Below are positions 1-12,682 of a stretch of DNA of 64,000 bases, piece by piece. Numbering within the stretch: position 1 is the first letter of the stretch; each line of letters begins with the position of its first letter. Made by a program: the position numbers and the translations under genes. The stretch covers positions 1,364,001 through 1,428,000 of the forward strand of contig CP114126.1 of the NCBI GenBank assembly GCA_029959195.1. The letters run 5' to 3'. The notes under the pieces are model-generated. The model searched no databases. It worked only from the letters and a program-made list of their open reading frames with translations, and had not been told where the DNA came from. The DNA is from Dictyophora rubrovolvata. Taxonomy: Eukaryota > Basidiomycota > Agaricomycetes > Phallales > Phallaceae.

Positions 1-1216
<1,216 letters not shown>

Positions 1217-1401
1217 TGTTGTTGAATAACATTTGGAGCGAAAAGAGAACTGTATTACAAATAAAGAAATAAAGCTTTATATACAAAAATAAATGTCTTG
1301 CTGAGTTAAAAAAGCTCATGCATGAATAAGAGTAAAAAACACTCAGTGCTGAGACATTCAAGTCATGACTAATCATATTTGCTAAGTGTTAGCACCTAAC
1401 A
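1217..1401 (-). mobile_element. Short Copia-type LTR (3' LTR of a Ty1/copia relic)
   Basis: On the minus strand the unit starts TGTTAGGTGCTAACAC and ends CAACAACA, about 185 bp with TG..CA ends. It is preceded directly by a purine-rich tract (CAAGGGGGAG) that fits a polypurine tract, and by the tail of a Copia pol. A matching 5' LTR is not found nearby. It is a fossil fragment. Confidence 0.6.
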
Positions 1402-1701
1402 CTCCCCCTTGATGAGAGATGTCGTCATCATTCCAATCCATCTTGATCTTGCTCATTAAATATACATGTTTTTCTTTCTCTAAACCTTTTGTGAGAATAT
1501 CAGCAAGATTCCTTTGAGTATTGACCTTGCTAAGAGAGATTTCTCCATGTGCAATATATTCCTGGATATTGTTACACACCGGGACACACATATGAAGTCT
1601 GGTGAGATTAGTGCGAGAGACAAACGGTAGGCTTCAACTTGCTCTTGAGTTGCGCCCTCACTGTGTGCATCTGTTAACTTCAAGTTGCATGGTCGTGACA
1701 T
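1402..1701 (-). pseudogene. Ty1/copia pol, C-terminal RNase H tail (fossil)
   Basis: The minus-strand translation contains IQEYIAHGEISLSKVNT followed by RNLADILTKGLEKEKH. This is the usual Copia end of RNase H (the 'ADILTK' signature) followed by a GGVLG-type end before the polypurine tract and the LTR at 1217-1401. Only the last part of pol is present. The element is broken and truncated, and no gag, integrase or RT remains in the window. Confidence 0.75.
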
Positions 1702-1866
1702 CTGATGTGGGGAGTGTGTGGTTCAGACAACATATTATGACGTCATTGCATGGGTGATGGGGAAATGCGTGATACAATCACATCGTATGATGAATGTGAG
1801 AGTTTTGATAATGTCGTAGACATCATCCCAAACATCAAGATAAAGATTTAAGATTTTGAGATGAAA

Positions 1867-2160
1867 TGTCAGTGGCATCTGCAATGCCACCCGTGGTGAA
1901 GCAAGAGGTTAAGAAGAAGAGAAGGTGTTTCAAAGAAGCTCAGTTGTAACAAATAACAAGGTGAAACTTCTATTGATATCAGAATGGAAAAGTAGATACA
2001 TTAAACTGATCCTTTTATAGAAATGAAATGTGATAACAAATATGAAAAAGGATGATACGGACAAGTTTGGAAATGGCAACTTTGGGGAGTTGCCCAATAG
2101 AGAACAAGCAGGGTTTCAGGAAGTTAAGTGAGGCTACATACGCACTAAGTGGGCATAACA
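1867..2160 (-). mobile_element. Possible solo LTR, unassigned family
   Basis: A 294 bp unit with TG..CA ends; on the minus strand it begins TGTTATGCCCACTTAG and ends GCCACTGACA, with CTATAAAAGG as a plausible TATA box. I found no clear TSD and no second copy in the window, so the call rests on ends and promoter only. It does not match the Copia LTR at 1217-1401. Confidence 0.4.
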
Positions 2161-2440
2161 GATATGGTGATAAGCAATGTTGATGTGTTGTGTTTATTAG
2201 GTATCATGTTGTCATAATCTGAATTCATGACACTTTAGCAATACAAATTAACATTAACATTCTCCATCATTATTATATTTTGTCAGTATCTGTCACGGTA
2301 TGCTAGTGACACTTTCTGTTTTCCTGTTTTCCCATTCTCCCGTATTCATGCTCTTTTTGTGTTTATTCTGTCCTTTCTCACTTTCTCATATTTCTGACTA
2401 TTTCTCATTTTCAACTTGTTCTCTCGAATTTGGTCTTCGA

Positions 2441-2459
2441 CTGAATTCTCATTTTCATT
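2441..2459 (+). repeat. LINE target-site duplication, left copy (19 bp)
   Basis: CTGAATTCTCATTTTCATT, identical to the copy at 10508-10526. It borders the LINE at the side of its A-tail, as expected for target-primed reverse transcription into an LTR-B. Confidence 0.95.
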
Positions 2460-4926
2460 TTCATTTTTTTTTTTGTGGAGCTTTAGTTCGCAAAGTATCT
2501 GGATATAGTCCATCATTTTTGAATAGCTTATGTATCATGTAGTAGTGATTTATATATTCCATTGTTTCCTGACTGAGACTGATGTTACCACAGGGAGAAA
2601 ATGCCTTTATGCACCCCTCTTCTTAAGGGAGTGTGGGACTCCTCATGGAGGGTGAATTTCTGAGATACCCACTAAAAACTCCCTTATTTCTTCGATGTTC
2701 ATTTTCATTATTTCGTCTCAGTTTAGTATTTTTCCCCATATTTGTTATACTTTTTTGATTTTTCTAGTTCGTCTTCCATATTTCAGGTTACATGTTTGTA
2801 TGTCGAAGTATATGCGCTCCGTAAATGTTTTGATCCATATGTTGGTGAGTTCTTGTTCAGACGGTTTTTTTTGTGGGTTTGATTCATATTCTATTTGCCA
2901 TTTACATCTACTTTTCCAGTGCATGTATGTTGTTTCAGCCATTAGGATTGTGTATAGGTTTGTTTTGGATCCTATTATTCTGTTTTCGGTGTTTTTGAAT
3001 GATATGTTTGTACATCCTAGCATCGTTCCTATGTTCCTTTCTGGCCAGGTATATCCAGGATTCCTTTTTCCCAGAGTCTTTGTGTTAGTTTCCATAGTTG
3101 TTTGTATAGGATTGCTGTACATTCTGTTAGTATGTGTTGCATTAATTCGATTTCATTTTCGCATTCGGTGCAGTATGTGTATTGTTCTGATTGGTTTATG
3201 TTTAGCCAGAATCTTCCGACTTTGTAGGTATCATGGAGGGATTTCCATAGGAAATTTTATATTTCTTTGCTTAGATATTTATTCCTTATTATTTCCCATA
3301 TTCTGTTTGTTGATGGTATTTGATTTGTGACTTCTTCTATGTTCGTTTTTATTATATCTATCATGTTATCTGTTTTCCTTCGTTCTTTGTATTGTTTGTT
3401 TGTTAGTATTGCTTTGTATATTAATGATTGGGTGCTTGTGGATAGTTTTAATCCTATTGTTTTATGTGATTGAGGGATTTCTGTGTTTATAAGGTCCGGG
3501 ATTTGTTTTCTTGTGCCTTGTATTGCCAGTTTGTCTGCTTCTTCGTTTCCTACAATGCCTGAGTAACCCTTTACTTTTTTGAAGGATGTCACTGCGTTTC
3601 TTGATTTTAGCCAGGCTACTATCGTTTGTAGGATTTCTTTGTTCGCGTTTTGTGACCATGCTTCCTCTTCGCTCTTTTTTAGATTTGTTGTCAGGGCATC
3701 TATTGCATATTGCAAGTCTGTGATTATTTCTAGGTTGTAGTTTTGGGGGTTTCTTGGATTAGTTTTAGTATTGCGATTAGTTCGCTGCAGTTGTTTGTAT
3801 TGAATCTATTATGTAGTCTTATGGATTTATTTTTCAGATTGTTTGGACCGTACCAGATGCCTCCTGCTGCTATTGCGTCGTCACATCCGTTTTTGATGCA
3901 TGCTTCATCTGTGTATGCAGTTATTTTCTCTCTTAAGTCTGGAGCTGGTTCTCGTATTATTTGGTGGGTAGATGGTTTTTCATTGTTTGTGATTATTCTA
4001 AATCCTTCTGATATATTTTGTAGTGTGAAATCCGGTTTGAAGTATGTTGTGTCTTCAGATTCCGGTTGTTCTGGTATTGGGATTGGTTCATTCAGTGGGC
4101 TGTTGGGATCCCATTTTTGGTTTATTTTTCCTATTAGTTCTTCAATTACTTTTTTACATGTGTTTGGATTTTGGCATCCTTCTTCTCTTAGTAGGGTGCA
4201 TTTTTGGCATGTGTAGTTTTTGTTTGGCTTATGTGTTTCTGGGAATTGATTTATGAGGTTTTGGGCATTGTATACTGTCGCTATTTCATGGTTTTTTCTT
4301 AGGCATATTTTGGCTCCTTTGTTCCAGCTTATTTTTTCGTCTTCTATCTCTAGATGATACCATATTGGTAGGGAGTTTTTCATGTTTATTGATACTTCTT
4401 GTCCGTCAAATATTACTCCATATTTGTTTGCTGTCTTTATCATTTTTATTGTTGATTTGGGGATTTTGGAGTATTGGTTTAATTTCGGTTTCTATTTTTG
4501 TAGGAACACGTTTATTGCTATTCCTGGGAGATCTATTTTTATTTCTTTTCTTGCACTTCTTTTTATTAGTTCGTCCATGAAAATGGCCCATGTGGGTCTT
4601 TTTTCGTCTAGGCATAAGTAGTCTTTTAGTTTCATTATTTCTATTGCTTCATTTCTTATTTGTACGTTTAGGCATTTTTTCCCTCCTTTGCTTATTGGTT
4701 GGTTTAGGATTTGCATGCTTATATCAGGTTTTTGTGATTCCCACATAAATTTGAGTATTATTTTATTAAGTTGATTTTGTATTTCGTTTGGCATTCCTTG
4801 TATGCGGGTGAGGTATTGGGTTCATCCCCCTATTTCCATGTTTATTATTAGTCTTTTTCCTTCTAGTGTTGGGTGATTTTTACTCCATAGTTTTAATTTT
4901 CTTTTTATTGTGTCTATTATTGGTAT

Positions 4927-5332
4927 TGTCAGGGTACGCTAGCGTCGTCCCCTTATTTTTCTACATTTATCTTCGGTTCTGGTCTATTTTATTTATTTCC
5001 ATATTTCTTGTATTCTATCCCATCTCTTGCATTTCCCTCTCCTTCCGTATTCCCATTTTTCCTCCAACGGGTGCTGAGTGCCCGTTCTCATCAGAGCCAT
5101 GGCCTAGGCCCTGGCTAAAAGTCTGGGACCGGTGCGTATCCGCACCCAGTCCACAAACCGAAGGCCGCGTGTGGCCTTCGCCGTTTCTCATAGTATATAG
5201 TTAGTAGCCCTAGAGGAGGGATCCCTAAGTTTGTTCTCTTAGGATCCCCTCCCTCTAGGTGAGTTAGTATTATTCCTAGAATATATTTTGCTTAGGATCC
5301 CCTCCCTCTAGTCTGAGAGAGTAGCCCTGACA
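4927..5332 (+). mobile_element. LTR-B2 solo LTR inside LINE ORF2
   Basis: Starts TGTCAGGGTACGCTAGCG and ends GTAGCCCTGACA, 406 bp. TSD is GGTAT on the left and GGTGT on the right (one transition). It interrupts the LINE downstream of the RT core. It resembles LTR-B in its first 15 bases, its last 12 bases and its shared stem motif, so B and B2 are probably sister LTR families. It carries three copies of the CTAGAGGGAGGGGATCC-type motif. Confidence 0.9.
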
Positions 5333-7933
5333 GGTGTCCATATTGCTTCACTATTATTGTTGTTGCCTATGAAGCATCCTAGTATTCTTATTTGTTCATT
5401 GTCATTTATGATTGGTATATTATTAGGTATTAGTTTGTGTAATGGATTTAATTTCCTGGTTCTTATTACTATTTGTTGGTGTTCTTTAGTTCCGATTGGG
5501 AGTATATTTGTTTTGGTTAGGTTAAACTTAGCGCCGGATGCTTTACACCATTTCTGGAGTATTTTCTCGAGGTCTACAAATTTATCTTCTCTTGATAAGT
5601 ATATTGTTGTATCGTCAGCAAATAATGCTGCTATTAGTCTTTCTTGATTGGCATTAGGTATTTTAAATCCTTGGAGGTTTGATTTTCTTATCATTTGTGC
5701 TAATGATTCTATTGCGGTATTGAATAGGAGGCATAATAATGGGTCACCCTGTCGGTCACCTCTCATTATGTTTATTGGTTTGCTTATGGTTCCGTTTAGT
5801 ATTATTTTTGTTTTGGCTTCTTTGTATAGGTTTTTTATGAGGTTAATGAATTTTGGTGGGAAGTTTAGTTGTTTTAGGGATTCCCATAAGAAATTGTGGC
5901 ATATTTTGTCATACGCTTTCTCTTGATCAAGGCTTATAATTGCTCCATTTTCTTTGAAGGTTTCTGCATATTTGATCATTGTTTTTGCCAGTTCAGTTTG
6001 GTCAGTTATTCTTCTTTCTTTTATAAATCCGGCTTGGTCCGGGTGGATTATGTCTCCCACCATTTTTCCTAGTCTTTTGGTGAGGATTTTGCTTAATATT
6101 CTGTAGTCTGTGTTTAGTACTGTGATTGGTCTGTAGTTGCTTATTTCCGTCATTTCCCCTTTTTTGTATATAGGGCACAGCCATCCTTCGTAGAAGGGGT
6201 GTTCTGGGTGTATGCCGTGGGATTCTATGTCGCTGTATACTTTTTGGAGGATTTTCCCAATTTCGAGTTTCGGTACATTGGGTTTTCCTTTTATTTTTTG
6301 CAGGGTATGTTCTACTAGTATTTTCCACAGTTTGTTGGGGATTCCGTCTAGGCCCGGTGAGGAGCTGTTTGGTATATCCTTTATTACTTCGAGTATTTCC
6401 TTGACACTTATTTGTTCGTCGAGGTGTTTTTTGTTATCTTCCGTTAGTTGGGATGTTAGGTTTCCTGTTATTTCTTCTATTTCATTTTGTCTTTCTTGTA
6501 GGCTCTGGTTCAGGGTTATGTCTTTCATTTGTATGTTTTGGTGGTATGTCCTAGCAATTTGGCCATTTTTCGGGAAGATCTAGTATATTCAGTCGGCTCG
6601 TTTGGGTTTTTTAGGGCGGTTATTGTTGTTTTCTGTTTATATGGTTTGTTTAGATCTATCCATGGTTTCCCTATTATTTCTTTTTCTAGTTTGATTTTTG
6701 TTGCTAGGTTTCTTCTTTTTTGTATGTGTTTTTTTCTTTCTAGGTTGTAGATCTCGGCTTCTATGGTATTTATGTTATTTCTTTTTTCTTCTTCTGACAG
6801 ATCTTGTAAGTTTTTTATTTGGATTGCTTGTTGGCTTAGGTCTTTTATTTGTTTATTTATTAGGTTTCCTATTTTACCGGCGTATTTTTTAGCAGTTTTG
6901 GTTATGTTACATTTAAATTTTTGATATTCTTGTTAGATGTTGGTTCCTTGTTCCATTCTTTCAAGGGTTGTATTTCCTTCTTCGCATATTTCGCAGAGGA
7001 ATTTTTGGTTTTTTAGGATGAAGTTTGGTATATACCATCTTCTTCTTCCAATTTTTGGCTCCTTTGGGCAGAGTATTTTCATGGAGGTCATCTTATGGTC
7101 TGTTGGTAATGGTGGTATGGTGATTTTCCATTCTATACTATATTTTAGGCATTTGTTTGTAATGTAGATTCTATCTATTCTAGAGTGTATATTTTTCCCT
7201 TTGTGGGAACAAGTGTATTCTAGTGTTGTGGGGTAGGTATGTCTCCATCCGTCTATTGTATTTGTGTAGTTTTTTAAAGTTTGTAGGGCTTCGATGTTTC
7301 CCGTTGGGTCTGGGTGGGGAGGAAGTCTGTCGATGCTTTCTTCCGTGGTGTTGAAGTCGCCTAGTATGATGTTCGGCTTAATATAGTGTCTTTCTAGGTT
7401 TGTATTTGTTTTGTTCCAGAATGCGGCATTCTGCTTTCTATCGTTTGGTGCGTAAATGTTAATGATATTTAGTTTTTTTGTTCCGGTCCACGGTACTTGA
7501 ATCAGGAGTGCTCAGCCTTTTTTTATGGTTTTATGTGTGATTTCTTCCCATTTTAGGTTTCTTTTGTTTATTATGAATGTTATGCCTCCTTTTGCACATG
7601 GTTTCTTGGGGTCAGATGAGTTTATTATTAGTAGTTGTTTTTCGAAGAGGTTCCCTAATGAGTTTGCTTGTTCCGTTGTTAGGTGTGATTCTTGGATGGC
7701 TATTATATCTATTTTTGCTTCTCTTATTATTTGGTTTATTTCAATCCATTTGTCATTATTTTTGCCACCATTTATGTTTAGTGAAGCTATTTTTATTGTT
7801 TTCTTAGAGTGTTTAGATTCATTGATGTTATTGTTATTTGGTGTTTCATCTTCAGACGTTTCCGATTCATCTGATTCGGATTCGGAGTCCGTTTCATTGT
7901 CTTGTTGCATGTAGATATCTTCATTGTCATCGG

Positions 7934-8252
7934 TGATGCGCGAGGGCAGAAGCTAAGCAGAGAGCTTCAGGGAATCAGTGAATGTGTATCTCACTCAAAA
8001 ACAAAGGGGGGAGCCAAAAGCTGATCTTATTCTAGTGTAAAAAGAATCTTTATATACATTTTTGATTATAAGTCTATAATGCAAATTCGGAGTTTAGTAT
8101 TTGAAAGATGGGAGAGATTTGTGGGGTCATGGGAAAGCTGTGTCAGCACTTTGGAATGGAGACAGAAATGCAGCGAAAATAAAGAGTTTCTAAATTATAA
8201 TAAAAACAAACTCATTGTAGGGTTCTCCTTGTAAGCTGTCATAATCCTCAAT
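7934..8252 (-). mobile_element. LTR-G solo LTR inside LINE ORF2 N-terminus
   Basis: 319 bp, TGATGCGCGAGGGCAG to CCTCAAT on the plus strand, with a perfect TSD ATCGG (7929-7933, 8253-8257). A TATATAAAG box on the minus strand suggests that orientation. A second copy with its own TSD is at 51475-51793, where the terminus is CCTCAACA. It separates the ORF2 start from the endonuclease. Confidence 0.8.
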
Positions 8253-8625
8253 ATCGGGAGGAGCCGATTCAGATTCGGATTCTGTTTCGTTGATTGGGTT
8301 TAGTACTCTGTCACCAGCTTCCCGAATAGCTTTATCGGGGTTGTTTCCAACAGTCGAGGTTGCTTCCCCTCCACTATTCGGTGTCATGTAATCCAAGACC
8401 GAGATAAGTGACCGTATGTTTTCATTTATATCTGTATTCATTGTATATTCATAGTGTAGTGGTTTGAGAGGGCTGCTCTTGTCATTTTCGGTTCAACCAC
8501 TTCCGAAGGTCATTGTGAGTGCATTATTTATGTAGGTCGTTGGTTCACCCGTTGCCAATGGTTCCTTATTATGGGGAGTAGGGGTTGTTATTATTGGGAA
8601 AGGTTCATCATATGTACTTTATTTT

Positions 8626-9804
8626 TTAGGATCTAAATCTAAATGGGGTCTGGCCTCTGAAACCACCCCTTCCTCTGCTGTTCTCTCCAACATTCTTTTC
8701 ACGGGCTATTTTGTTTGCTATGGCTGCTTTTGTTGTCTGATCGTGGAGGCATTTTTGTGGGTGGTCCGTCGGCCAGTTTGGGATTGTTTCGAATTCGCAC
8801 ATATCTATTACGTGGTCTTTTGCCTTGCACAGCTCGCAGATTAGGTCTTTTTCTTTTGTCCCCTGTCCTGCGCTTATCACGAATGTGTGTTCTTGAACCG
8901 CTTTGAGCCACATTTCGTATTTTTTGGTATTGAGGGTTGGTGGGTTTATATATATTCGGAGGAGGGTTTGTGGTATATCTTTACCTAGGTTCGCTCTTAT
9001 TCTCGAGACCCTCACTGAGTTTACTATTTCTTGCAGTGCTTTTTCATCGACTTCGCCATTTGGTTTGGTATTGTAGAGGGTTAGAGTGTGGGTCAATTGG
9101 TGTCTGATGTTCGTGAAGTTATCATGAATTTTGTTTGCTAAGATGGCATCGCTTGGGCCTTTATCGGTGATGAGGAATCCTTTCAGAGTTACTGCATATG
9201 GGGAGGGGGTGAATGATTCAGGGAAGAAAAAGAGAATCACTTCTTTTAGGACCCAGCAACGTATGTGGGTCAGTATGGTAGCATGGTCCTCTGGGACGCT
9301 GCCTATTAGGAATGGGTATGCAAGGCGGTGTGAGCTTGTATTGGGGGCTTTTACTGGGGGGTTTATCGAGACGGTTTCTTCGAGATGTAGCTTGAGGAAG
9401 AAGTCGTATATGAGGTTGCTTCGTCTGCCTAGTTCGGTAGTGTCTTGGGCTGTGTGGACGAAGGGGAGAAAGCAGTATATGCGGGGACCTGGGATATCAT
9501 TCCACAGCACGAGTTGGTTGGCTTCCACCATTTCGGTTATGTTTGTTTCCGTTATACCTTCCTGAGTTGGGAAGTTGGTGTCTAGGGGGAGAATTAATTC
9601 GCGGGTGATTTCCTCCGTTATCGTTCTCCGAATGAGTTCTTGGATGTTGGGCTCAGGTGGATTTGTGGGTTTGGTTACCTCTAGTTGGTTTGAAAGGGGG
9701 GAGGTGTTTTCTCGAGATGCTCTTGCAATCTGGGGGAGTATGGGGTTGAATTGGTGTTTTTGGATTTGTTCGGGGGTTGATATTTCGCTCCCAGACATAT
9801 CCAT
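8626..9804 (-). CDS. LINE ORF1, zinc-knuckle RNA-binding protein
   Basis: A 392-residue open frame beginning MDMSGSEISTPEQIQ. It is the ORF1 of the LINE, expected to coat its RNA. Near residue 330 it has CELCKAKDHVIDMC, an exact Cx2Cx4Hx4C zinc knuckle as in Tad1-type ORF1 proteins. A Gly/Arg/Phe-rich basic tail (GRGGFRGQTPFRFRS) follows. The stop lies about 180 bp before the ORF2 start. A second open frame at 9681-10070 reads into the same DNA in another phase (Pro/Ser/Lys-rich, 129 aa), so the true N-terminus may lie there behind a frameshift, or ORF1 may start at 9804. This is one of the longest intact frames in the window. Confidence 0.8.
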   Translation of the reverse strand: MDMSGSEISTPEQIQKHQFNPILPQIARASRENTSPLSNQLEVTKPTNPPEPNIQELIRRTITEEITRELILPLDTNFPTQEGITETNITEMVEANQLVLWNDIPGPRIYCFLPFVHTAQDTTELGRRSNLIYDFFLKLHLEETVSINPPVKAPNTSSHRLAYPFLIGSVPEDHATILTHIRCWVLKEVILFFFPESFTPSPYAVTLKGFLITDKGPSDAILANKIHDNFTNIRHQLTHTLTLYNTKPNGEVDEKALQEIVNSVRVSRIRANLGKDIPQTLLRIYINPPTLNTKKYEMWLKAVQEHTFVISAGQGTKEKDLICELCKAKDHVIDMCEFETIPNWPTDHPQKCLHDQTTKAAIANKIAREKNVGENSRGRGGFRGQTPFRFRS

Positions 9805-10070
9805 TCATTTATTTCAGGGTTGTCTTCGATGTATAGTCCGTCCTCTGAATTTTGTGGGGTTTGGGGTTTGGGGGAGTCCGTTGGTTGTGAGTTGGGGGCG
9901 AGGATTTTTCCTTTTGGGTGTTTAAGGAATTTGGAGGGGGGTTCCGTTGGACTTTTGTTTTCAGTGGATGGGCTGGTTGTGTGGGGGCGTTTTTTGGCTA
10001 TCGAAGCTGAATATGAGGGTGGGAGGTTGTTTGATTCGTTTTGGGAAATGAAATGGTTCTGTTCATTCAT

Positions 10071-10507
10071 GAGATCTTGGGTTGTGGGTGTGGGATCGTT
10101 GGACTGTATAGTTGCTTAGGTAATGTTTTATTTTGGTTTCAGTTTCGGTTGGTTTATGGTTCATACTGTTGATTTGTGGTTTGTTTCTTTAAAGAGTTGG
10201 GTTTTGTTGTTTTCGTTAGTTTTGGTTTAGTATTATGGTTATAGTTGTTTTTAATTAGTTGGTTTCACTTAGTTGTTGTCTTTGTATTGACGGATTATGT
10301 TTGTGGCTGGTTTGTCCTTTCTTTTTGTCCTTTTTATGTTTCTATTGGGAGGTGGATTTAATCCTGGGATGTATTTGCTCTCTCTCATTGGATTTAGACA
10401 AGTTGGTGATAGCTTTATATATGTTTTTTCCCCCCTCCTCTAGATTTTCCAGGAAGGACTCTGAACCTTCAGCTAGTTGAAGGTTGCGGTCGGAGTCAAG
10501 AGGCCCC
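10071..10507 (-). other. LINE 5' UTR
   Basis: Sequence between the 5' end of the LINE at the TSD and the first ORF1-related ATG at 10070. It is C/A-rich on the coding strand and starts with a GGGGGCCTC run at 10507. No convincing ORF is seen. Tad-type elements carry an internal promoter here, but I cannot point to a specific site. Confidence 0.6.
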
Positions 10508-10526
10508 CTGAATTCTCATTTTCATT
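10508..10526 (+). repeat. LINE target-site duplication, right copy (19 bp)
   Basis: Identical to 2441-2459 and marks the 5' end of the LINE. The LTR-B sequence resumes directly after it with ATTATCACCGCGGATTCC. Confidence 0.95.
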
Positions 10527-11251
10527 CATTATCACCGCGGATTCCATAGAGATCAACTGAGCACCTGTACTCGTAGATATATAGTCATTTTCCCTAGAGG
10601 AGGATCCCTAAGCTTTTTCTCTTAGGTTTTCTCTCCTCTAGGTGAGTAGCTAGTTGCTTCCCATGAATAGATCTTAGGTTTTCCCTCCTCTAGGTATGTG
10701 CCCTGAGTTGCCCTAACAGTATCTTATCTACATTGCTTCATAGGCGTCACGACCAAAAGTCTTACCAGACTTCATCACTGTTCCACTGTATCCTAGATGC
10801 CATCATCCTCCTAGGACTTACAGTAAGCCGCGGATAGACCTTCAGTCTATATTCTAGTCCCTAACTGCATATGAGATCATCTATGATGACTGTGAGTTGT
10901 CATATGAATTTCCTTTGTTCTTATTGCTTCATATTTGCCACATGGCAAACTGACCTTGCATACACTTATAATACTTATGATTCACTATGATATGTATACG
11001 TTGTAACAATTCAAAGATAATAGCTAAATGTTGTAGCTATATATACAATCAGAAAAACTACGAAGATATTTGTTTGAGGTCGTCTAGTCTCTGTGGAGTG
11101 GGTCCTGGTGCTGATTTCGTGAAGAGGAAGTGGTAGGAGGTAATATGATATAACAAGTGAGTGAGTGTTGATATTAAACCAACAACACCAATAAAAAAAT
11201 AACGATCCTAAGATCTTGTATGTATAAAGGGGACAATGAATATGAATTTGC

Positions 11252-11846
11252 TGTCAAGATCCAGATCTGCCGATAAACCCGCTAACCGATATTACTCCAA
11301 ATTACGACTCCGAAGATTATGAAACTTATGTCACATCCGTTATGATTATGTTTTCTCCGAAGTAATCCGTTAAACTCAAATTACCCAAATTTGAATACAA
11401 TAACTGATTGTATTCCAAATCCGCTCATTCCCGTTTTAGTCTTATTGTTTTATTGTAATCCAAATTGTGTTTTATTGTTAAACCGCTTTTATCAGTGCTG
11501 ACAAACTAGTACATTCCCATAGTATAAATAACCTCAAATCATGTATCTAGTTCCTCAGTTCTGAAATCAAACTAGTCATCTGACTCGTGGCTATTCTTGT
11601 TTGATATTCCCGCCTCTAAAATCTGACTGCTACATCTGGACTCACTCCGAATTCTGACTGAACATCTGACTGATATATCTGCTATCCGTGGAGTGTTGCG
11701 AAGCAAGTCGCTGAGCACGTACAAGTAAGTGGCGCAACACATAAGTTGAAGCCTGCTCAGTACACTGATTGTCTGTGACATCGGTCCCGCGAGTCTGCCC
11801 GAATTAACCGAAGTCTGGTATCTTCGGTAACTTCGGGAGCTTAACA
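11252..11846 (+). mobile_element. LTR-E solo LTR
   Basis: 595 bp, TGTCAAGATCCAGATC to GGGAGCTTAACA, with a perfect 5 bp TSD TTTGC (11247-11251, 11847-11851) inside LTR-D copy a. A TATA box (AGTATAAATAACC) lies near 11521. No other copy is seen in the window. Confidence 0.88.
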
Positions 11847-12682
11847 TTTGCAATAAAAATGGTATGACAATACGCTGTCGATAATACAGCGATAGTAAAC
11901 TATTAAAGTTAGTAAGGCTTCAACGACAATATGAATTGTTGAGTTTATACTCCAAGGCCTCACTCAGAGTAATCCAAAGAAATAGATGTGAGCGTAGAAA
12001 TAGACTAGAGACAAAACTTGACTTGAACTTGACTTAAACTGAACTAAAACTTGAGACAACCGTTCTAGTAGATTACTGCTGTTACATGTATTTACATGCA
12101 GTATTTATACCGTTCTGAACAAAAAGAAATATTTTTGGAGTTTGGGTGGCAACATAATTAGTAATTGTATGCCAGATTTGTAAAAGAAGGAAATAAAGAA
12201 TTGGATGGATAAATAGGGGAACAGACGAGTCAGTGAAACTATACAACTATATAAAGGGAAAAACAAATAGATTTAAAGAGATGACAAAAAGAACGAACAG
12301 CATGATACAATCGAAGAGAATTAGGATCAAAAAGGTAAAAGAGGATAGAACGATGAAAATAGGAGGTAATATCCTTACTAATTATCCCAAAATTGGACAT
12401 CACCATCGATAAGCGCTACACAGCCTCAAGATTGATTTCCATTCTCTTCCTCTAATCTCGGAAACGATGTGCATTTGCCACTGCCATATGTATATGTGTA
12501 TTTCGTTATTGAACTCTTGTTAAAGGGCTCCAATCATACGGAACTAGAGGTCTATATTCGAGATATTCGGGAAGCAGTTGGGACATATTGACCTCTAGTG
12601 GACAATAGGCAGGGGCAGGGTGATTGTTGATTGCATTTGTAGGTGCATCCATGAAAAGGAATTCATCATGATATAAAAGTGG

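Larger units (their letters stand above)
2745..8441 (-). pseudogene. LINE ORF2: AP endonuclease, reverse transcriptase, RNase H, zinc finger
   Basis: Would nick target DNA and copy the LINE RNA at the break. The start at 8441 (MNTDINENIRS) opens an acidic N-terminus. Endonuclease (about 7860-7060): IASLNINGG, IQESHL, NIYAPN, ILGDFN, SRIDRIY and the TDH motif are all visible. RT (about 6500-5340): GLDGIPNKLWK, DQAGFI, ISLDQEKAYDKI, QGDPLLCLLF and the catalytic FADDTT. After LTR-B2 the chain resumes near 4926. A CxxC cluster (YTCQKC..GC..C) lies near 4230-4160. RNase H (about 3970-3500) shows AYTDEA, NNCSELIAI and VKGYSGIVGNEEADKLA. A CxxC..H..C finger (YCTECENEIELMQHILTEC) follows near 3170. 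Lesions include a TGA near 7512, a stop near 6938, a frameshift near 6530, stops near 4823 and 4491, a one-base frameshift near 3725 and a stop at 3257. Confidence 0.9.
2460..10507 (-). mobile_element. Full-length Tad1-like LINE (non-LTR retrotransposon), inactive
   Basis: Reads on the minus strand from its 5' end at 10507 to a poly-A tail (seen as a T run near 2465-2474), flanked by a perfect 19 bp TSD. Order: 5' UTR, ORF1 with a zinc knuckle, ORF2 with an AP endonuclease, RT with FADD, RNase H and a C-terminal CCHC finger, then a 3' UTR of about 270 bp. This order, with RNase H and fungal context, fits the Tad1 clade. It is about 8.05 kb here but about 7.3 kb without two later guests, LTR-B2 (4927-5332) and LTR-G (7934-8252). 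Complete ends and a perfect TSD suggest moderate age, but ORF2 carries about seven stops or frameshifts plus the two insertions, so it cannot move by itself. Confidence 0.93.
2291..10718 (+). mobile_element. LTR-B solo LTR (361 bp) split by the LINE
   Basis: Starts TGTCACGGTATGCTAG at 2291 and ends TTGCCCTAACA at 10718, with a perfect 5 bp TSD GTATC on both sides (2286-2290, 10719-10723) inside LTR-A. The left half is 2291-2459 and the right half resumes at 10527 after the LINE and its duplicated target. The right half carries the family's repeated CCTAGAGGAGG/CCTCCTCTAGG stem motif. It is the LTR type found next to the gypsy-2 and gypsy-3 fragments. Confidence 0.9.

Noticed and set aside
2695-3330. 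A 211-residue plus-strand open frame, Phe/Cys/Leu-rich, and similar ones at 3743-4216 and 7525-7914
   Set aside because: They are antisense shadows of LINE ORF2; composition reflects the reverse of A-rich coding and no motif is present.
11572-11853. 93-residue minus ORF as a gene
   Set aside because: Lies within the LTR-E solo LTR, antisense to its TATA box, and has no match to any known pattern.
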